A stretch of 64,000 nt of DNA from a bacterium (GTDB lineage: Bacteria; Zhuqueibacterota; QNDG01; JAGLOF01): NCBI GenBank assembly GCA_016934955.1, contig JAFGRY010000049.1:228008-292007 (forward strand), read 5' to 3'. Below the pieces are notes generated by a model, which was not told the origin of the DNA, made no database searches, and saw nothing but the letters and a program-made list of their open reading frames with translations. Shown here piece after piece: positions 19,410 to 28,888 of this stretch. The stretch's first letter is position 1; each line of letters opens with the position of its first letter. The translations under genes and the position numbers were made by a program.

Positions 19410-20155
19410 ACGGACCCATGCTCGAAGCGGCTCACCTATCGGTTCGCTTCGGAGAGACCGCGGCCCTGAACGACGTCAGCTTTGCCTGCGGCCCCGGCGA
19501 ATTCATCGGTATCACCGGGAAAAACGGCAGCGGCAAAACCACCCTGATGCGGGTTCTCTCCGGTCAGTGCCTGCCACGCACAGGCGAAGTCCGCTTTCGC
19601 GGCTGTTCAATTTACGGCAGCGCCAACACTGCCTACAAGCACTCCCTTGGTTTCGTTCATGAGAATCCCTTTCTTTACCCGTACCTGACGGTGGAAAACA
19701 TGATTCACTTCGTTGTTCGGATCAAGTCGGGTCTTGATCGTTTCGACAAGGCGGAAGCCGATCGCGTTCTCGACATCGTGTCCCTGTCCGACCAGCGGCA
19801 TATGCTTGTCAGCGACCTCTCCATGGGGATGAAGCGGCGGCTTGCTCTCGGGCTCGCGCTCATCGGCCGTCCCGCGATCATTTTTCTGGACGAGCCCTTC
19901 GTCAATATAGACTTTGAAAATCTGTACACCATCAAGGACGCTCTGACCGCGTTTGTCCGGGACGGAGGATGCGTTTTGCTCTCAACCCACATTCTCGATA
20001 CCGCGGAAAAACTCTGCAGCCGTATTCTCCTGCTTGCCGGGGGGAAAAGTGTATGCGACCTCAGGGGGACGCAACTGAGCCGGCGGCTGGCGGCTGCGGG
20101 CGGACATCTGGAACAGCTGCTGCTGGCGATCGGCGCCGGCGGCGACGGCACATGA
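19397..20155 (+). CDS. ABC transporter ATP-binding protein
   Basis: ITGKNGSGKTTLMRVLSG (Walker A), LSMGMKRRLALGLALIGRPAIIFLDEPF (signature and Walker B); start moved to MQLMNGPM at 19397 from the track start 19220. Confidence 0.92.
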   Translation: MQLMNGPMLEAAHLSVRFGETAALNDVSFACGPGEFIGITGKNGSGKTTLMRVLSGQCLPRTGEVRFRGCSIYGSANTAYKHSLGFVHENPFLYPYLTVENMIHFVVRIKSGLDRFDKAEADRVLDIVSLSDQRHMLVSDLSMGMKRRLALGLALIGRPAIIFLDEPFVNIDFENLYTIKDALTAFVRDGGCVLLSTHILDTAEKLCSRILLLAGGKSVCDLRGTQLSRRLAAAGGHLEQLLLAIGAGGDGT

Positions 20156-20247
20156 TCCTATTTAGAACTTTTTTTGTGGTGTTCTTTTATTTCTTTCCGT
20201 ATATTAAGCGGAGGTCATTTCCCTGAACACTTAGTTGAGGAGTTCAC

Positions 20248-22791
20248 GTGAAGAATCGATTACTGCCACTGATCCTCGCTCTGCTTCTCTCTCCCCTCAC
20301 GGGACTTGATGCGGGCACAACCGGTATTCTCGAAGGGTATGTACGAAACCAGGAAACCGGCGCGCCGCTCCACGGGGTCAACGTGATCATCGTCGGAACC
20401 CGTCTCGGCACGTCAACCAACGCAGATGGATTTTTCCGCATTCACAACATTCCGGCGGGCACCTATTCCGTAACGTTTCGCATGATCGGATTCACTCATC
20501 TCACGGTCAACAAGGTCGTCATTCAGACCGACCTCAAGACTTCCCTGAGCGATATCACCCTCATGGAAACATCCGTGGAAACGGAGGGCGTCGTGATCGA
20601 AGCCGTACGCCCCCTTATCCAGAAAGACATAACCGGCAGCACCATTCGGGTCGCGGAGAAGCGGATCGCCCACATGCCGGTAAACACGGTGACCGAGATA
20701 CTCTCCGTACAGACCGGCGTCACCGATGAAGGCAATGTCCGGGGAGGCAAATCCTCGGAGGTGCAGTTTCTCATCGACGGCATGCCGGTAAAGGACATGA
20801 TGACGGGAAAAACCGACCTCTACCTGCCCCGGAATGCGGTAACGCAGATGGGCATCCATACGGGCGGCTTCAATTCCCAGTACGGAAACGCCCTGTCCGG
20901 CATTGTCAATATCATCACCAAAAGCGGGAGCAACACTCCGGTGAGTGATATCCAGGTCGAAAGCGACGGGTACCCCGGATTCACCCAGCAAAGCATGAGC
21001 CGGCGCCTCGAGGCGACAGCCGGCGGAGCGCTGGCCAGGGATCGGGTGTACTATTTTCTCGCCGCCGATCTCCACCACAGTTCCGGCCGCTGGTGGCAGG
21101 ATTTCGAAGCGGCGAACGAACAGGGCGCCGATTTCACCTTTCCCCTCTCCCGTTCCTATTCGGGCTTCGCAAAACTGGACGCCCATATCAACCCGGAACA
21201 CCGGTTTTCCACCCAGGTGCTCTTTACGGATCACGCCTGGCGCGATTACGAATTCAGCTGGCGTTACAATCTTGACGGCCTGCCCGCCCGCCGGACCCGT
21301 GTCTTCCGGTGGGCCGCCGTCTGGTCCCATTTTCTCTCAAAAAACACCTTTTACAGCCTGGATGTCAGCTATAACATGCTGCAGAACCGTATCAACGACC
21401 GGCCGAAAGACGAATTGACATTCGAACCGTGGGAATACGATTTTTATCTGCAGTATATCATCAGCGGCACCCGCTCATGGTGGGCCGATACCCGCCAGGG
21501 AATCCTCACCCTCAAGGGCGACCTTTCGAGCCAGATCGCCGATCTTCATTTCATTAAAATGGGCTTTCAGACCCAGCTCTTCGACATTCACGGCGACATC
21601 ATCAAGTACGAACCACAGACAACCTATTTCGGGAAACCGCTTATCGACGAACCGATGCTCAATTTCAGCACCACCTACGACTACTATCCCCGTATGGGGA
21701 GCCTCTATCTGCAGGACAGAATCGAACTCACAAAGGCGGGCGGCGTCATTAATATCGGGCTTCGCTACGACTTTCTCGACCCCCGGGCAAAACGGCCCTC
21801 CATTGAACTGGTCCCGGTTTCCGAGGACGAGTACACATCGGAGATCAGCGGCTGGACCAAGGCATCGCTGAAGCAGTCGCTGAACCCCCGGTTCGGGATT
21901 TCCATTCCCCTGACCGAGAAATCATTTATCTTCGGGAATCTCGGATGGTATACCCAGTTCCCCCTCTTCCATCAGCTGTATGCAGGTATCGACAATGTGA
22001 CATTGCGGTCGGGCATGAACGTGTTGCGGGGAAATCCCGATCTCAAGGCGGAAACGAACACCACCGCGGAAATGAGCTACAAGCAGTACATGGCTTACAA
22101 CACGGTGTTTTCCCTGACCTGGTTCTCCAAGCACACCAAGAACCAGATCGACGCCAAGACATTCATTCCTTCCAACAACCGTATTTCAGGGGATTACGGG
22201 TTTGCGGAATATGTCAACAACGACCGGGCCGATGCCACCGGTTTCGAACTCGCGCTTACCCGGGAACGGGGCGAATTCATCACCGGATCCCTTTCCTACG
22301 TATACATGAAAGCGGACGGACTCAGCTCCTCGGCGGATCACGGCATCTTCATCTACCAGTGGGGATTTGAACCGATCACCAGCCTGCACCCGCTCAGCTG
22401 GGACCAGCGGCATACGCTGAAAGCAACTATATTTCTGGAATTTCCCTGGGGGTTCGATGCCGCCATCATGTGGCAGTACCATTCCCCCCGACCCTACACC
22501 TATTACCCGTCCAGCGACGGATACACGCCGGACTACCCCGATCTGGCTTTCATTCCCAACAACGAACGGATGAGCGATTACAACCTGACCAATATACGCC
22601 TGACCCAGAACGTCAGCACCGGATTGCCGTTCGTCAAAGAAGCGTCCGTCTATCTCGACATCAGAAACCTTTTCAACCGTCAGAACGTTGTCTGGATGGA
22701 CGCTTCCGGCAGGATCGGCGGCGAACTGGGGGATCCGGGCGCCTGGGGCATAGGGCGCAGAACCCATCTCGGCGTGCGAATCACGTTCTGA
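20248..22791 (+). CDS. TonB-dependent receptor with N-terminal carboxypeptidase-regulatory-like domain
   Basis: ILEGYVRNQETGAPLHGVNVIIVGTRLGTSTNADGFFRIHNIPAGTYSVTFRMIGF; plug QTGVTDEGNVRGGKSSEVQFLIDGMPVKD, SGIVNIITKSG; C-terminal beta-barrel ending in ITF. Confidence 0.9.
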   Translation: MKNRLLPLILALLLSPLTGLDAGTTGILEGYVRNQETGAPLHGVNVIIVGTRLGTSTNADGFFRIHNIPAGTYSVTFRMIGFTHLTVNKVVIQTDLKTSLSDITLMETSVETEGVVIEAVRPLIQKDITGSTIRVAEKRIAHMPVNTVTEILSVQTGVTDEGNVRGGKSSEVQFLIDGMPVKDMMTGKTDLYLPRNAVTQMGIHTGGFNSQYGNALSGIVNIITKSGSNTPVSDIQVESDGYPGFTQQSMSRRLEATAGGALARDRVYYFLAADLHHSSGRWWQDFEAANEQGADFTFPLSRSYSGFAKLDAHINPEHRFSTQVLFTDHAWRDYEFSWRYNLDGLPARRTRVFRWAAVWSHFLSKNTFYSLDVSYNMLQNRINDRPKDELTFEPWEYDFYLQYIISGTRSWWADTRQGILTLKGDLSSQIADLHFIKMGFQTQLFDIHGDIIKYEPQTTYFGKPLIDEPMLNFSTTYDYYPRMGSLYLQDRIELTKAGGVINIGLRYDFLDPRAKRPSIELVPVSEDEYTSEISGWTKASLKQSLNPRFGISIPLTEKSFIFGNLGWYTQFPLFHQLYAGIDNVTLRSGMNVLRGNPDLKAETNTTAEMSYKQYMAYNTVFSLTWFSKHTKNQIDAKTFIPSNNRISGDYGFAEYVNNDRADATGFELALTRERGEFITGSLSYVYMKADGLSSSADHGIFIYQWGFEPITSLHPLSWDQRHTLKATIFLEFPWGFDAAIMWQYHSPRPYTYYPSSDGYTPDYPDLAFIPNNERMSDYNLTNIRLTQNVSTGLPFVKEASVYLDIRNLFNRQNVVWMDASGRIGGELGDPGAWGIGRRTHLGVRITF

Positions 22792-22831
22792 TTTCCAGTA
22801 CTCGATCACTCTGCATACGGGAGAGATTTCC

Positions 22832-23482
22832 ATGTTACATGACAAAAGAATCCTGGCCGCTGCCGCAGCCCGCCTGGGCAGAACCTGTGCACTGCTCCTC
22901 TTTGCCATGATGAGTCTCGGCAGCGACTGTGATGAGTCGCTTCCTGCCTACGAAGAACCCGAAAACGCGCTGCAGCTGGACCTCTACACCTCCGCTCCGG
23001 AGCCGATGCGTCTTCGCTACGACAAGATCAGGATCATGGGGGGCGTCGCGGCGCTTTCATTCGACCTTGACCTTTCGAATCAGTTCGACGAGACGATTTC
23101 AGGAGCCATGCCCGCACGAATCGGCCGTCTCGATATCTCCTGGGATGACGACTCAGAAGTGATCGCTTCCCTGGACATTACCCACGAGGATGAAAAAGGG
23201 ACGAATTATTTCAATCCCTTGCACCCGGTCATGCTGGATCCGGGAGACACCGCCTCTTTTCTGGTTATTTGGAGGAGCTTTCAGGATAACCGGGGTACCT
23301 ATCTCTGGCAATACGCCGGCATGGGTGAGGATACTGAAGACGATCTGCACATTTATCACAATCATCTTCCCATGCAGTTCACCGTCACCGCCCACATGCA
23401 GCCGGTCGAAGGCGGTCCCGTGGTCTACGCCCGGGAATATCCCATCGTCATCACTTTCTATGATTTTGAGATGAAACAGTGA
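22832..23482 (+). CDS. Unknown exported protein, tandem paralog 1
   Basis: Hydrophobic N-terminus; SLGSDCDESLPAYEEP...; clear paralog of the next ORF. Confidence 0.75.
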   Translation: MLHDKRILAAAAARLGRTCALLLFAMMSLGSDCDESLPAYEEPENALQLDLYTSAPEPMRLRYDKIRIMGGVAALSFDLDLSNQFDETISGAMPARIGRLDISWDDDSEVIASLDITHEDEKGTNYFNPLHPVMLDPGDTASFLVIWRSFQDNRGTYLWQYAGMGEDTEDDLHIYHNHLPMQFTVTAHMQPVEGGPVVYAREYPIVITFYDFEMKQ

Positions 23483-23483
23483 C

Positions 23484-24155
23484 ATGAAAACCAAACGCCC
23501 ATACAGGACCGCCTCCGTCCTGATCATCTGCCTGTGCGGGATTTTTTCACTGGGCAGCGACTGCAGCGAATCGCTGCCGCTCTACGAGGAACCCGCTCGC
23601 GTGTTCGATCTTGCGCTCTACACCACCGAACCATCAACGAGCGCCCTGCGATATCAGACTGAACGGATCGTGATGAATAAGGCCGGCTTCTCTTTTACCC
23701 TGCTGCTGCGGTGCCTTTTCGATGAAACGCTGCAGGGTGACATGGGGCGGCCGCTTGGCAAACTCGACATCTGGTGGGACGAGAATCCCGACGTCACCAC
23801 AACGCTCGATATAACCTATGATACGGAAATGCAGAGCCAGCTCTTCTCCCCCTATCTTCCGGTGACGCTCGATCCGGGCGACAGTGCCTTTTTCCTGGTT
23901 GTCTGGAGAGATTTCAAAACCGAAAACGGTGTCAACCTCTGGGAGTATGGGACATTCGACCGGCTGACCTCCGACGATCTTCATACCTACTACAACTACA
24001 AGCCGATGTCCTTCACCGCCGAAGCCTGGATACAGCCTATCGAGAACGGGCCGGTAATCAGGTCCGAAGAGTTGCCCTTTGCGATTACGTTCTACAGCAT
24101 ACAGAGCGAAGAGGACACACTCTCCGTCGCCCGTCCTCCGGTCTGCCGGCCCTGA
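23484..24155 (+). CDS. Unknown exported protein, tandem paralog 2
   Basis: Hydrophobic N-terminus; SLGSDCSESLPLYEEP..., LDPGDSAFFLVVWRDF..., colinear with paralog 1. Confidence 0.75.
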   Translation: MKTKRPYRTASVLIICLCGIFSLGSDCSESLPLYEEPARVFDLALYTTEPSTSALRYQTERIVMNKAGFSFTLLLRCLFDETLQGDMGRPLGKLDIWWDENPDVTTTLDITYDTEMQSQLFSPYLPVTLDPGDSAFFLVVWRDFKTENGVNLWEYGTFDRLTSDDLHTYYNYKPMSFTAEAWIQPIENGPVIRSEELPFAITFYSIQSEEDTLSVARPPVCRP

Positions 24156-24196
24156 CACCTCCTGCCCCGCCGGGAGCCGCCGTATCGTTTTTTCCG

Positions 24197-24225
24197 TTGA
24201 TAAAATAGAAGTGATTTTGTACCTT
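24197..24225 (+). promoter_or_regulatory. Candidate sigma70-type promoter
   Basis: TTGATA - 17 bp - TACCTT. Confidence 0.5.
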
Positions 24226-24230
24226 CATAA

Positions 24231-24266
24231 GGATCCGCGCCGGACCGTTCCGTCCGGCGCGGATCC
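24231..24266 (+). repeat. Perfect 15-bp-stem hairpin in predicted 5' UTR
   Basis: GGATCCGCGCCGGAC CGTTCC GTCCGGCGCGGATCC; no U-tract. Confidence 0.9.
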
Positions 24267-24301
24267 TCGGCAGTCGCCACCGCAGAAAAGCGAGTCAGGA
24301 C

Positions 24302-25408
24302 ATGAGTGCAGGCACATCACATCAGCACGACACCCCGCGCATCGGCAGGACCCTCTTGAATGATCTGCAGACGGGCAACCTGAAGCGGACGTTCATGCAG
24401 GACATGCGGGATATCTACCACTTCTACATCGACAGGGACCAGAAGAAACGTCTGCGCGAAATGGGAAAGATCAAGGCCTTTTTCATCCTCGCCTGGTGGA
24501 TTCTGAAAAGCCTTTTTTTCAAACTCACTCCCCTTCGACGGGTGATGCTCGTCGTAAGCCTGATCCTTTCCGCCCAGACGAGCACCGTCACTATCGGGAA
24601 CTCCGATGTCGGCGTCGATTTCGACATGATCGGGCGGATCATCCTGCTAATGATTCTTCTGCTCGAGCTCAAGGACAAACTGCTGGCCAGAAGCGAGCTG
24701 GCCGCGGGCCGATCGGTCCAGAGTTCCTTCATTCCCCCTGAGGCGCCGTCGATTCCGGGCTGGGATATCTATCTCTGTTCCCGGCCGGCAAACGACGTGG
24801 GCGGCGACCTGATCGACTACATGCCCCTTCACCCGGGCACGTGGGGCTTTGCCATCGGTGACGTTGCCGGAAAAGGACTGGGCGCGGCCCTGCTCATGGC
24901 CCGCATGATCGCCACCCTGAGATCGATCGCTCCCGCCCACGAGTCTCTCACCGGTCTCTGTAACGCGGTGAACACGATTTTCTGCAGGGACGGCATTCCC
25001 AGCCGTTTCATCTCGCTGCTCTACCTGCACCTTCGTCCCGAATCGGGATCGATCGAATTCGTCAATGCCGGACACATGCCCCCGATAATTGCGGCCGAAA
25101 AAGGTCCGCGGGAACTGGGCAAAGGCGGCCCCGCCATCGGCCTGACCAGGAATGCGGTGTTCCAGCAGTCGACACTGACCGTAGGCACGGGTGAATTTCT
25201 CGTTCTCTACTCCGACGGTGTCATCGATGCGGTCAACAGCAGAGGTGAATTTTTCGGCCAGGACCGCTTCAGAGATATCCTCGGGACCATCGGCCGGCGC
25301 TCCGCCCGGGCCGCCGGGGAAACGATTTTCGCCGCTATAGACCGTTTTGCAGGAACAGCCAGGCAGTCGGACGACATCTCACTGCTGCTGCTGAAACGGA
25401 CCGGATGA
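24302..25408 (+). CDS. SpoIIE/RsbU-type PP2C serine phosphatase with N-terminal membrane region
   Basis: PPEAPSIPGWDIYLCSRPANDVGGDLIDYMPL, AIGDVAGKGLGAALLMARM, GEFLVLYSDGVIDAVN. Confidence 0.92.
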   Translation: MSAGTSHQHDTPRIGRTLLNDLQTGNLKRTFMQDMRDIYHFYIDRDQKKRLREMGKIKAFFILAWWILKSLFFKLTPLRRVMLVVSLILSAQTSTVTIGNSDVGVDFDMIGRIILLMILLLELKDKLLARSELAAGRSVQSSFIPPEAPSIPGWDIYLCSRPANDVGGDLIDYMPLHPGTWGFAIGDVAGKGLGAALLMARMIATLRSIAPAHESLTGLCNAVNTIFCRDGIPSRFISLLYLHLRPESGSIEFVNAGHMPPIIAAEKGPRELGKGGPAIGLTRNAVFQQSTLTVGTGEFLVLYSDGVIDAVNSRGEFFGQDRFRDILGTIGRRSARAAGETIFAAIDRFAGTARQSDDISLLLLKRTG

Positions 25409-25440
25409 TCATATGATCGTATCACTTCCGAGGAGCCTTT

Positions 25441-27147
25441 ATGACACATCTGACAAAACTGACGGTAAAACAGCTCATCGAGGAGAGCGTCCGGCGCTAC
25501 GGATCCAATCCGGCGCTTGGATTTGTCGGGCAGCAGCCCATATCCTACGCCCGCCTCGGCCAGCAGATCCACTCACAGTCCACGCTGCTTCACCGTCGGG
25601 GCGTCACCCACGGTGACAGGGTGGCGATCATCAGCGAAAACATGCCCAACTGGGGGATCGCCTATTTTTCCATTCTCTATCTCGGCGCCGTAGCCGTCCC
25701 CGTGCTTCCCGATTTCCACGCCTCCGAGATCCATCATATCATTCGGCACGCCGGTGCCAAGGCGCTGTACGTGTCACGAAAGATGATGGATAAAATTGAA
25801 GATCTCTCGGATGCGGACATTTCGACGCTGATCATCATCGATGATTTCACCCTGGTCGCGCCTGAGACACGAATCGGCCGGATCAAGGACCTGATCAAGG
25901 AAGGCGGCCGGGAATACGCCAAGCTGAAGGAGAGCGCCGGGCGCGCGGCCGGGCTCATTCCCGCGGAAGTGAGGGAAACCGACCTGGCCGCGATTATCTA
26001 CACGTCCGGTACAACCGGACACTCCAAGGGCGTCATGCTCACCCACGGCAATATCATTCACAATGTGATCTCTTCCGGCGCGGTCCAGCCCGTGGGTGAC
26101 ACCGACCGCTTCCTATCCATACTGCCCCTTTCCCATACCTATGAGAACACCATAGGACTGCTGCTGCCGCTGATGCAGGGGGCGTGCATCTACTATCTCG
26201 ACCGTCCTCCGGCGGCGAACATTCTCCTGCCGGCCATGGAGAAGGTGAGGCCGACGTTCATGCTCAGTGTCCCCCTTATTCTGGAGAAGCTGTACAAAAA
26301 GAAGATCGCTCCCAGGCTGAACGTTTCCGGTATCGGCGGCCGCATTCTCTCATTGAGACCGATCCGCAAATGGCTCTCGCTCATTATCGGCAGGAAACTG
26401 ATAAAAAGTTTCGGCGGCCGGATCAAATTTTTCGGCATCGGCGGAGCCCCGCTCACGCCCGAGGTCGAGCGTTTTCTCAGAGACGCCGGATTTCCCTATG
26501 CCGTCGGGTACGGCCTCACTGAAACCGCCCCCCTGCTGGCCGGCTGCGCTCCCGGCGTCACCCGCTTTCAGTCCACCGGTCCCGCGGTCAAGGATGTGCA
26601 GCTGATCATCGCCGATCCCGATCCCCGGACCGGCGAGGGAGAAATACTCGCAAAGGGGCCGAACATAATGAAAGGCTACTACAAGGACCCCGACAGCACC
26701 CGGGCCGTGTTTACCGAAGACGGCTGGTTCAGGACCGGAGATCTCGGCACGTTCGACGCCGACGGGTACCTCTATATCAAGGGCAGGCTCAAGAATGTGA
26801 TCATCGGACCCAGCGGAGAGAACATCTATCCCGAAGAGATCGAAGCGCATCTCACCTCGTTCCCGTACGTGCTGGAAGCGATCGTGTTCAGACAGGATGA
26901 GCGGCTTATCGCCAAGGTCTATCTCAATTATGAGGAACTGGACCGGATTTTTGAACGTGAGCACCTCTCCCGTCAGCACATACGGGAAAGAATTGCGGCG
27001 CTCCTGGAAGAGATGCGGACAACCATCAACAGCCGCATTTCCGTGTATTCACGCATCCACCAGATTCTGGAACAGCCGGAACCGTTCGAAAAGACGCCTA
27101 CCCAGAAAATCAAACGCTATCTCTACCTGACGGACCGGTCCGTATGA
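25441..27147 (+). CDS. Long-chain acyl-CoA ligase / AMP-dependent synthetase
   Basis: IIYTSGTTGHSKGVMLTHGN, GYGLTETAPLLAG, DGWFRTGDLG, GRLKNVIIGPSGENIYPEEIE. Confidence 0.93.
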   Translation: MTHLTKLTVKQLIEESVRRYGSNPALGFVGQQPISYARLGQQIHSQSTLLHRRGVTHGDRVAIISENMPNWGIAYFSILYLGAVAVPVLPDFHASEIHHIIRHAGAKALYVSRKMMDKIEDLSDADISTLIIIDDFTLVAPETRIGRIKDLIKEGGREYAKLKESAGRAAGLIPAEVRETDLAAIIYTSGTTGHSKGVMLTHGNIIHNVISSGAVQPVGDTDRFLSILPLSHTYENTIGLLLPLMQGACIYYLDRPPAANILLPAMEKVRPTFMLSVPLILEKLYKKKIAPRLNVSGIGGRILSLRPIRKWLSLIIGRKLIKSFGGRIKFFGIGGAPLTPEVERFLRDAGFPYAVGYGLTETAPLLAGCAPGVTRFQSTGPAVKDVQLIIADPDPRTGEGEILAKGPNIMKGYYKDPDSTRAVFTEDGWFRTGDLGTFDADGYLYIKGRLKNVIIGPSGENIYPEEIEAHLTSFPYVLEAIVFRQDERLIAKVYLNYEELDRIFEREHLSRQHIRERIAALLEEMRTTINSRISVYSRIHQILEQPEPFEKTPTQKIKRYLYLTDRSV

Positions 27148-27160
27148 AGAGGGCGGCACC

Positions 27161-27661
27161 ATGAATCAGCGGAACATCCGGACGCTTCACCGCTGGACCG
27201 CCATTGCAACGGCGCTGCCCTTTGCCTGTGTCGTGCTCAGCGGGATCCTGCTGCAGCTGAAGAAAGAGTTCTCCTGGATTCAGCCCCGCACTCTGTCGGG
27301 TTCAGATGGCGGCGGGCCGCTGCTGACCCTTGATTCCCTGCTGGCCCTGTCCGCCGCTGTTCCGGAAGCGGACGTAGCAGGCTGGAATGATGTCGAACGG
27401 ATCGACATCAGGCCGGACAAACGTATCGCCAAAATCCGCTGCAGGAATCACCGTGAACTGCAGATCGACCTGCACAGCGGCGAGGTGCTGTCCTCCCGGT
27501 TCCGGCGCAGCGACATCATCGAATCGGTTCATGACGGCTCGTTCATTCACCCTGCGGTCAAATACGCGGTCTTTCTTCCCTCTGGCATTGCCGTCTTCCT
27601 GCTCTGGATCACCGGACTGGTACTGGCCGGTAAACGAAAAAAACGAAGAGGTTCTTCATGA
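27161..27661 (+). CDS. PepSY-associated TM-helix protein
   Basis: LHRWTAIATALPFACVVLSGILLQLKKEFSWIQP ... IHPAVKYAVFLPSGIAVFLLWITGLVL. Confidence 0.7.
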   Translation: MNQRNIRTLHRWTAIATALPFACVVLSGILLQLKKEFSWIQPRTLSGSDGGGPLLTLDSLLALSAAVPEADVAGWNDVERIDIRPDKRIAKIRCRNHRELQIDLHSGEVLSSRFRRSDIIESVHDGSFIHPAVKYAVFLPSGIAVFLLWITGLVLAGKRKKRRGSS

Positions 27662-28749
27662 CACACCGTTTCTCCTCCGCAGCCGCCGGCATACTGACAC
27701 TGCTGCTCCTGAGCTGCTCACCCTCACAAGACCGCGCTCCCCTGAACGTCATCCTCCTTATCGGCGACGGCATGGGCGTAGCACAGCTCACCGCGGGTAA
27801 AACCGTGAAAGGCACGATCAGCATGGAACGCTTTCCCGTCGCCGGACTCGTCACAACCCATGCCGCCGGATCGTATATTACCGATTCCGCAGCCAGCGGT
27901 ACGGCCCTGGCCACCGGTCATAAAACGGACAACGGCGTTATCGGCATGGCACCCGACCACATGGTTCTCAAAAACGTGACCGAATACGCCGAGGAATCGG
28001 GCTGTGCAACCGGTCTGGTCGCCACCAGCGCCATTACCCATGTGACTCCCGCCTGTTTTGCGGCCCATGTTCCGGAACGGCACATGTACGCCGAGGTCGC
28101 GGAAGACCTGTGTGAAAGCGGAGTCGATGTTCTCTTCGGCGGGGGCTACGGGTATTTCCTGCCCTCTTCGCACCCACAGAGCCTGCGCACGGACGATCGG
28201 AACCTGATGAAATCACTCGCCGGGACACACCGCCTCATTTACACTCCGGCAGGCCTTGACAGTCTTGCTGACTGCGAGCGTGTCGCCGGACTCTTCTATC
28301 AGGGACATCCGCCCGCAGTGCATGAGCGGAATACGACCCTCTCCGCTCTCACGGAAGCGGCCCTCTCCGTCCTGTCACGTTCCCGGCGCGGTTTCTTTCT
28401 CATGGTCGAAGGTTCCCAGATCGACTGGTCGGGGCACGACAACGACAGCCAGGGTATTATCGACGAGTTCATCGATTTCGATGACGCCGTGGGAACAGCA
28501 GCCGACTGGGCGCTTGCCCGGGGTAACACACTGGTCATCGTCGTCGCCGACCATGAGACAGGCGGATATACACTGTTAAACGGATCTATTGAGGAGCGGA
28601 CGGTTACCGAGGTTTCCTTCAGCACCTCCTATCATACGGGATCCATGGTCCCGCTCTTCGCCCTGGGTCCGGGCGCGTCTCGCTTCAGCGGTATACTTGA
28701 CAATACCGATATCGGATCACGTCTCATCGAACTGTTCCGCGGCCGCTGA
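27658..28749 (+). CDS. Alkaline phosphatase, lipoprotein-type signal
   Basis: LLLLSCSPSQD lipobox; VILLIGDGMGVAQLTAG, ITDSAASGTALATGHKTDNGVIG, MVEGSQIDWSGHDND, VVADHETGGYTL. Confidence 0.95.
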   Translation: MTHRFSSAAAGILTLLLLSCSPSQDRAPLNVILLIGDGMGVAQLTAGKTVKGTISMERFPVAGLVTTHAAGSYITDSAASGTALATGHKTDNGVIGMAPDHMVLKNVTEYAEESGCATGLVATSAITHVTPACFAAHVPERHMYAEVAEDLCESGVDVLFGGGYGYFLPSSHPQSLRTDDRNLMKSLAGTHRLIYTPAGLDSLADCERVAGLFYQGHPPAVHERNTTLSALTEAALSVLSRSRRGFFLMVEGSQIDWSGHDNDSQGIIDEFIDFDDAVGTAADWALARGNTLVIVVADHETGGYTLLNGSIEERTVTEVSFSTSYHTGSMVPLFALGPGASRFSGILDNTDIGSRLIELFRGR

Positions 28750-28810
28750 AAACATGCGCACGCCCTGGAACTTCGTTTCGGGCGACTCTGAAGCCGGAAA
28801 AGAATACTGC

Positions 28811-28840
28811 TTGACATACGGATGCGATAGTCCGTATATT
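28811..28840 (+). promoter_or_regulatory. Promoter of rex
   Basis: TTGACA (28811-28816) - 18 bp - TATATT (28835-28840). Confidence 0.75.
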
Positions 28841-28842
28841 GG

Positions 28843-28860
28843 TTGTGATATTTTTCACAG
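28843..28860. promoter_or_regulatory. Rex operator (ROP)
   Basis: TTGTGATATTTTTCACAG: TTGTGA-N6-TCACAR pattern directly downstream of the -10 and upstream of rex. Confidence 0.8.
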
Positions 28861-28888
28861 CGCTATCATCCAGCTGACAGGAGATACG

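Noticed and set aside
28589-28888. Upstream extension of the rex ORF in the track
   Set aside because: It overlaps the end of the alkaline phosphatase gene and the promoter/operator; the GTG at 28889 fits the Rex N-terminus.
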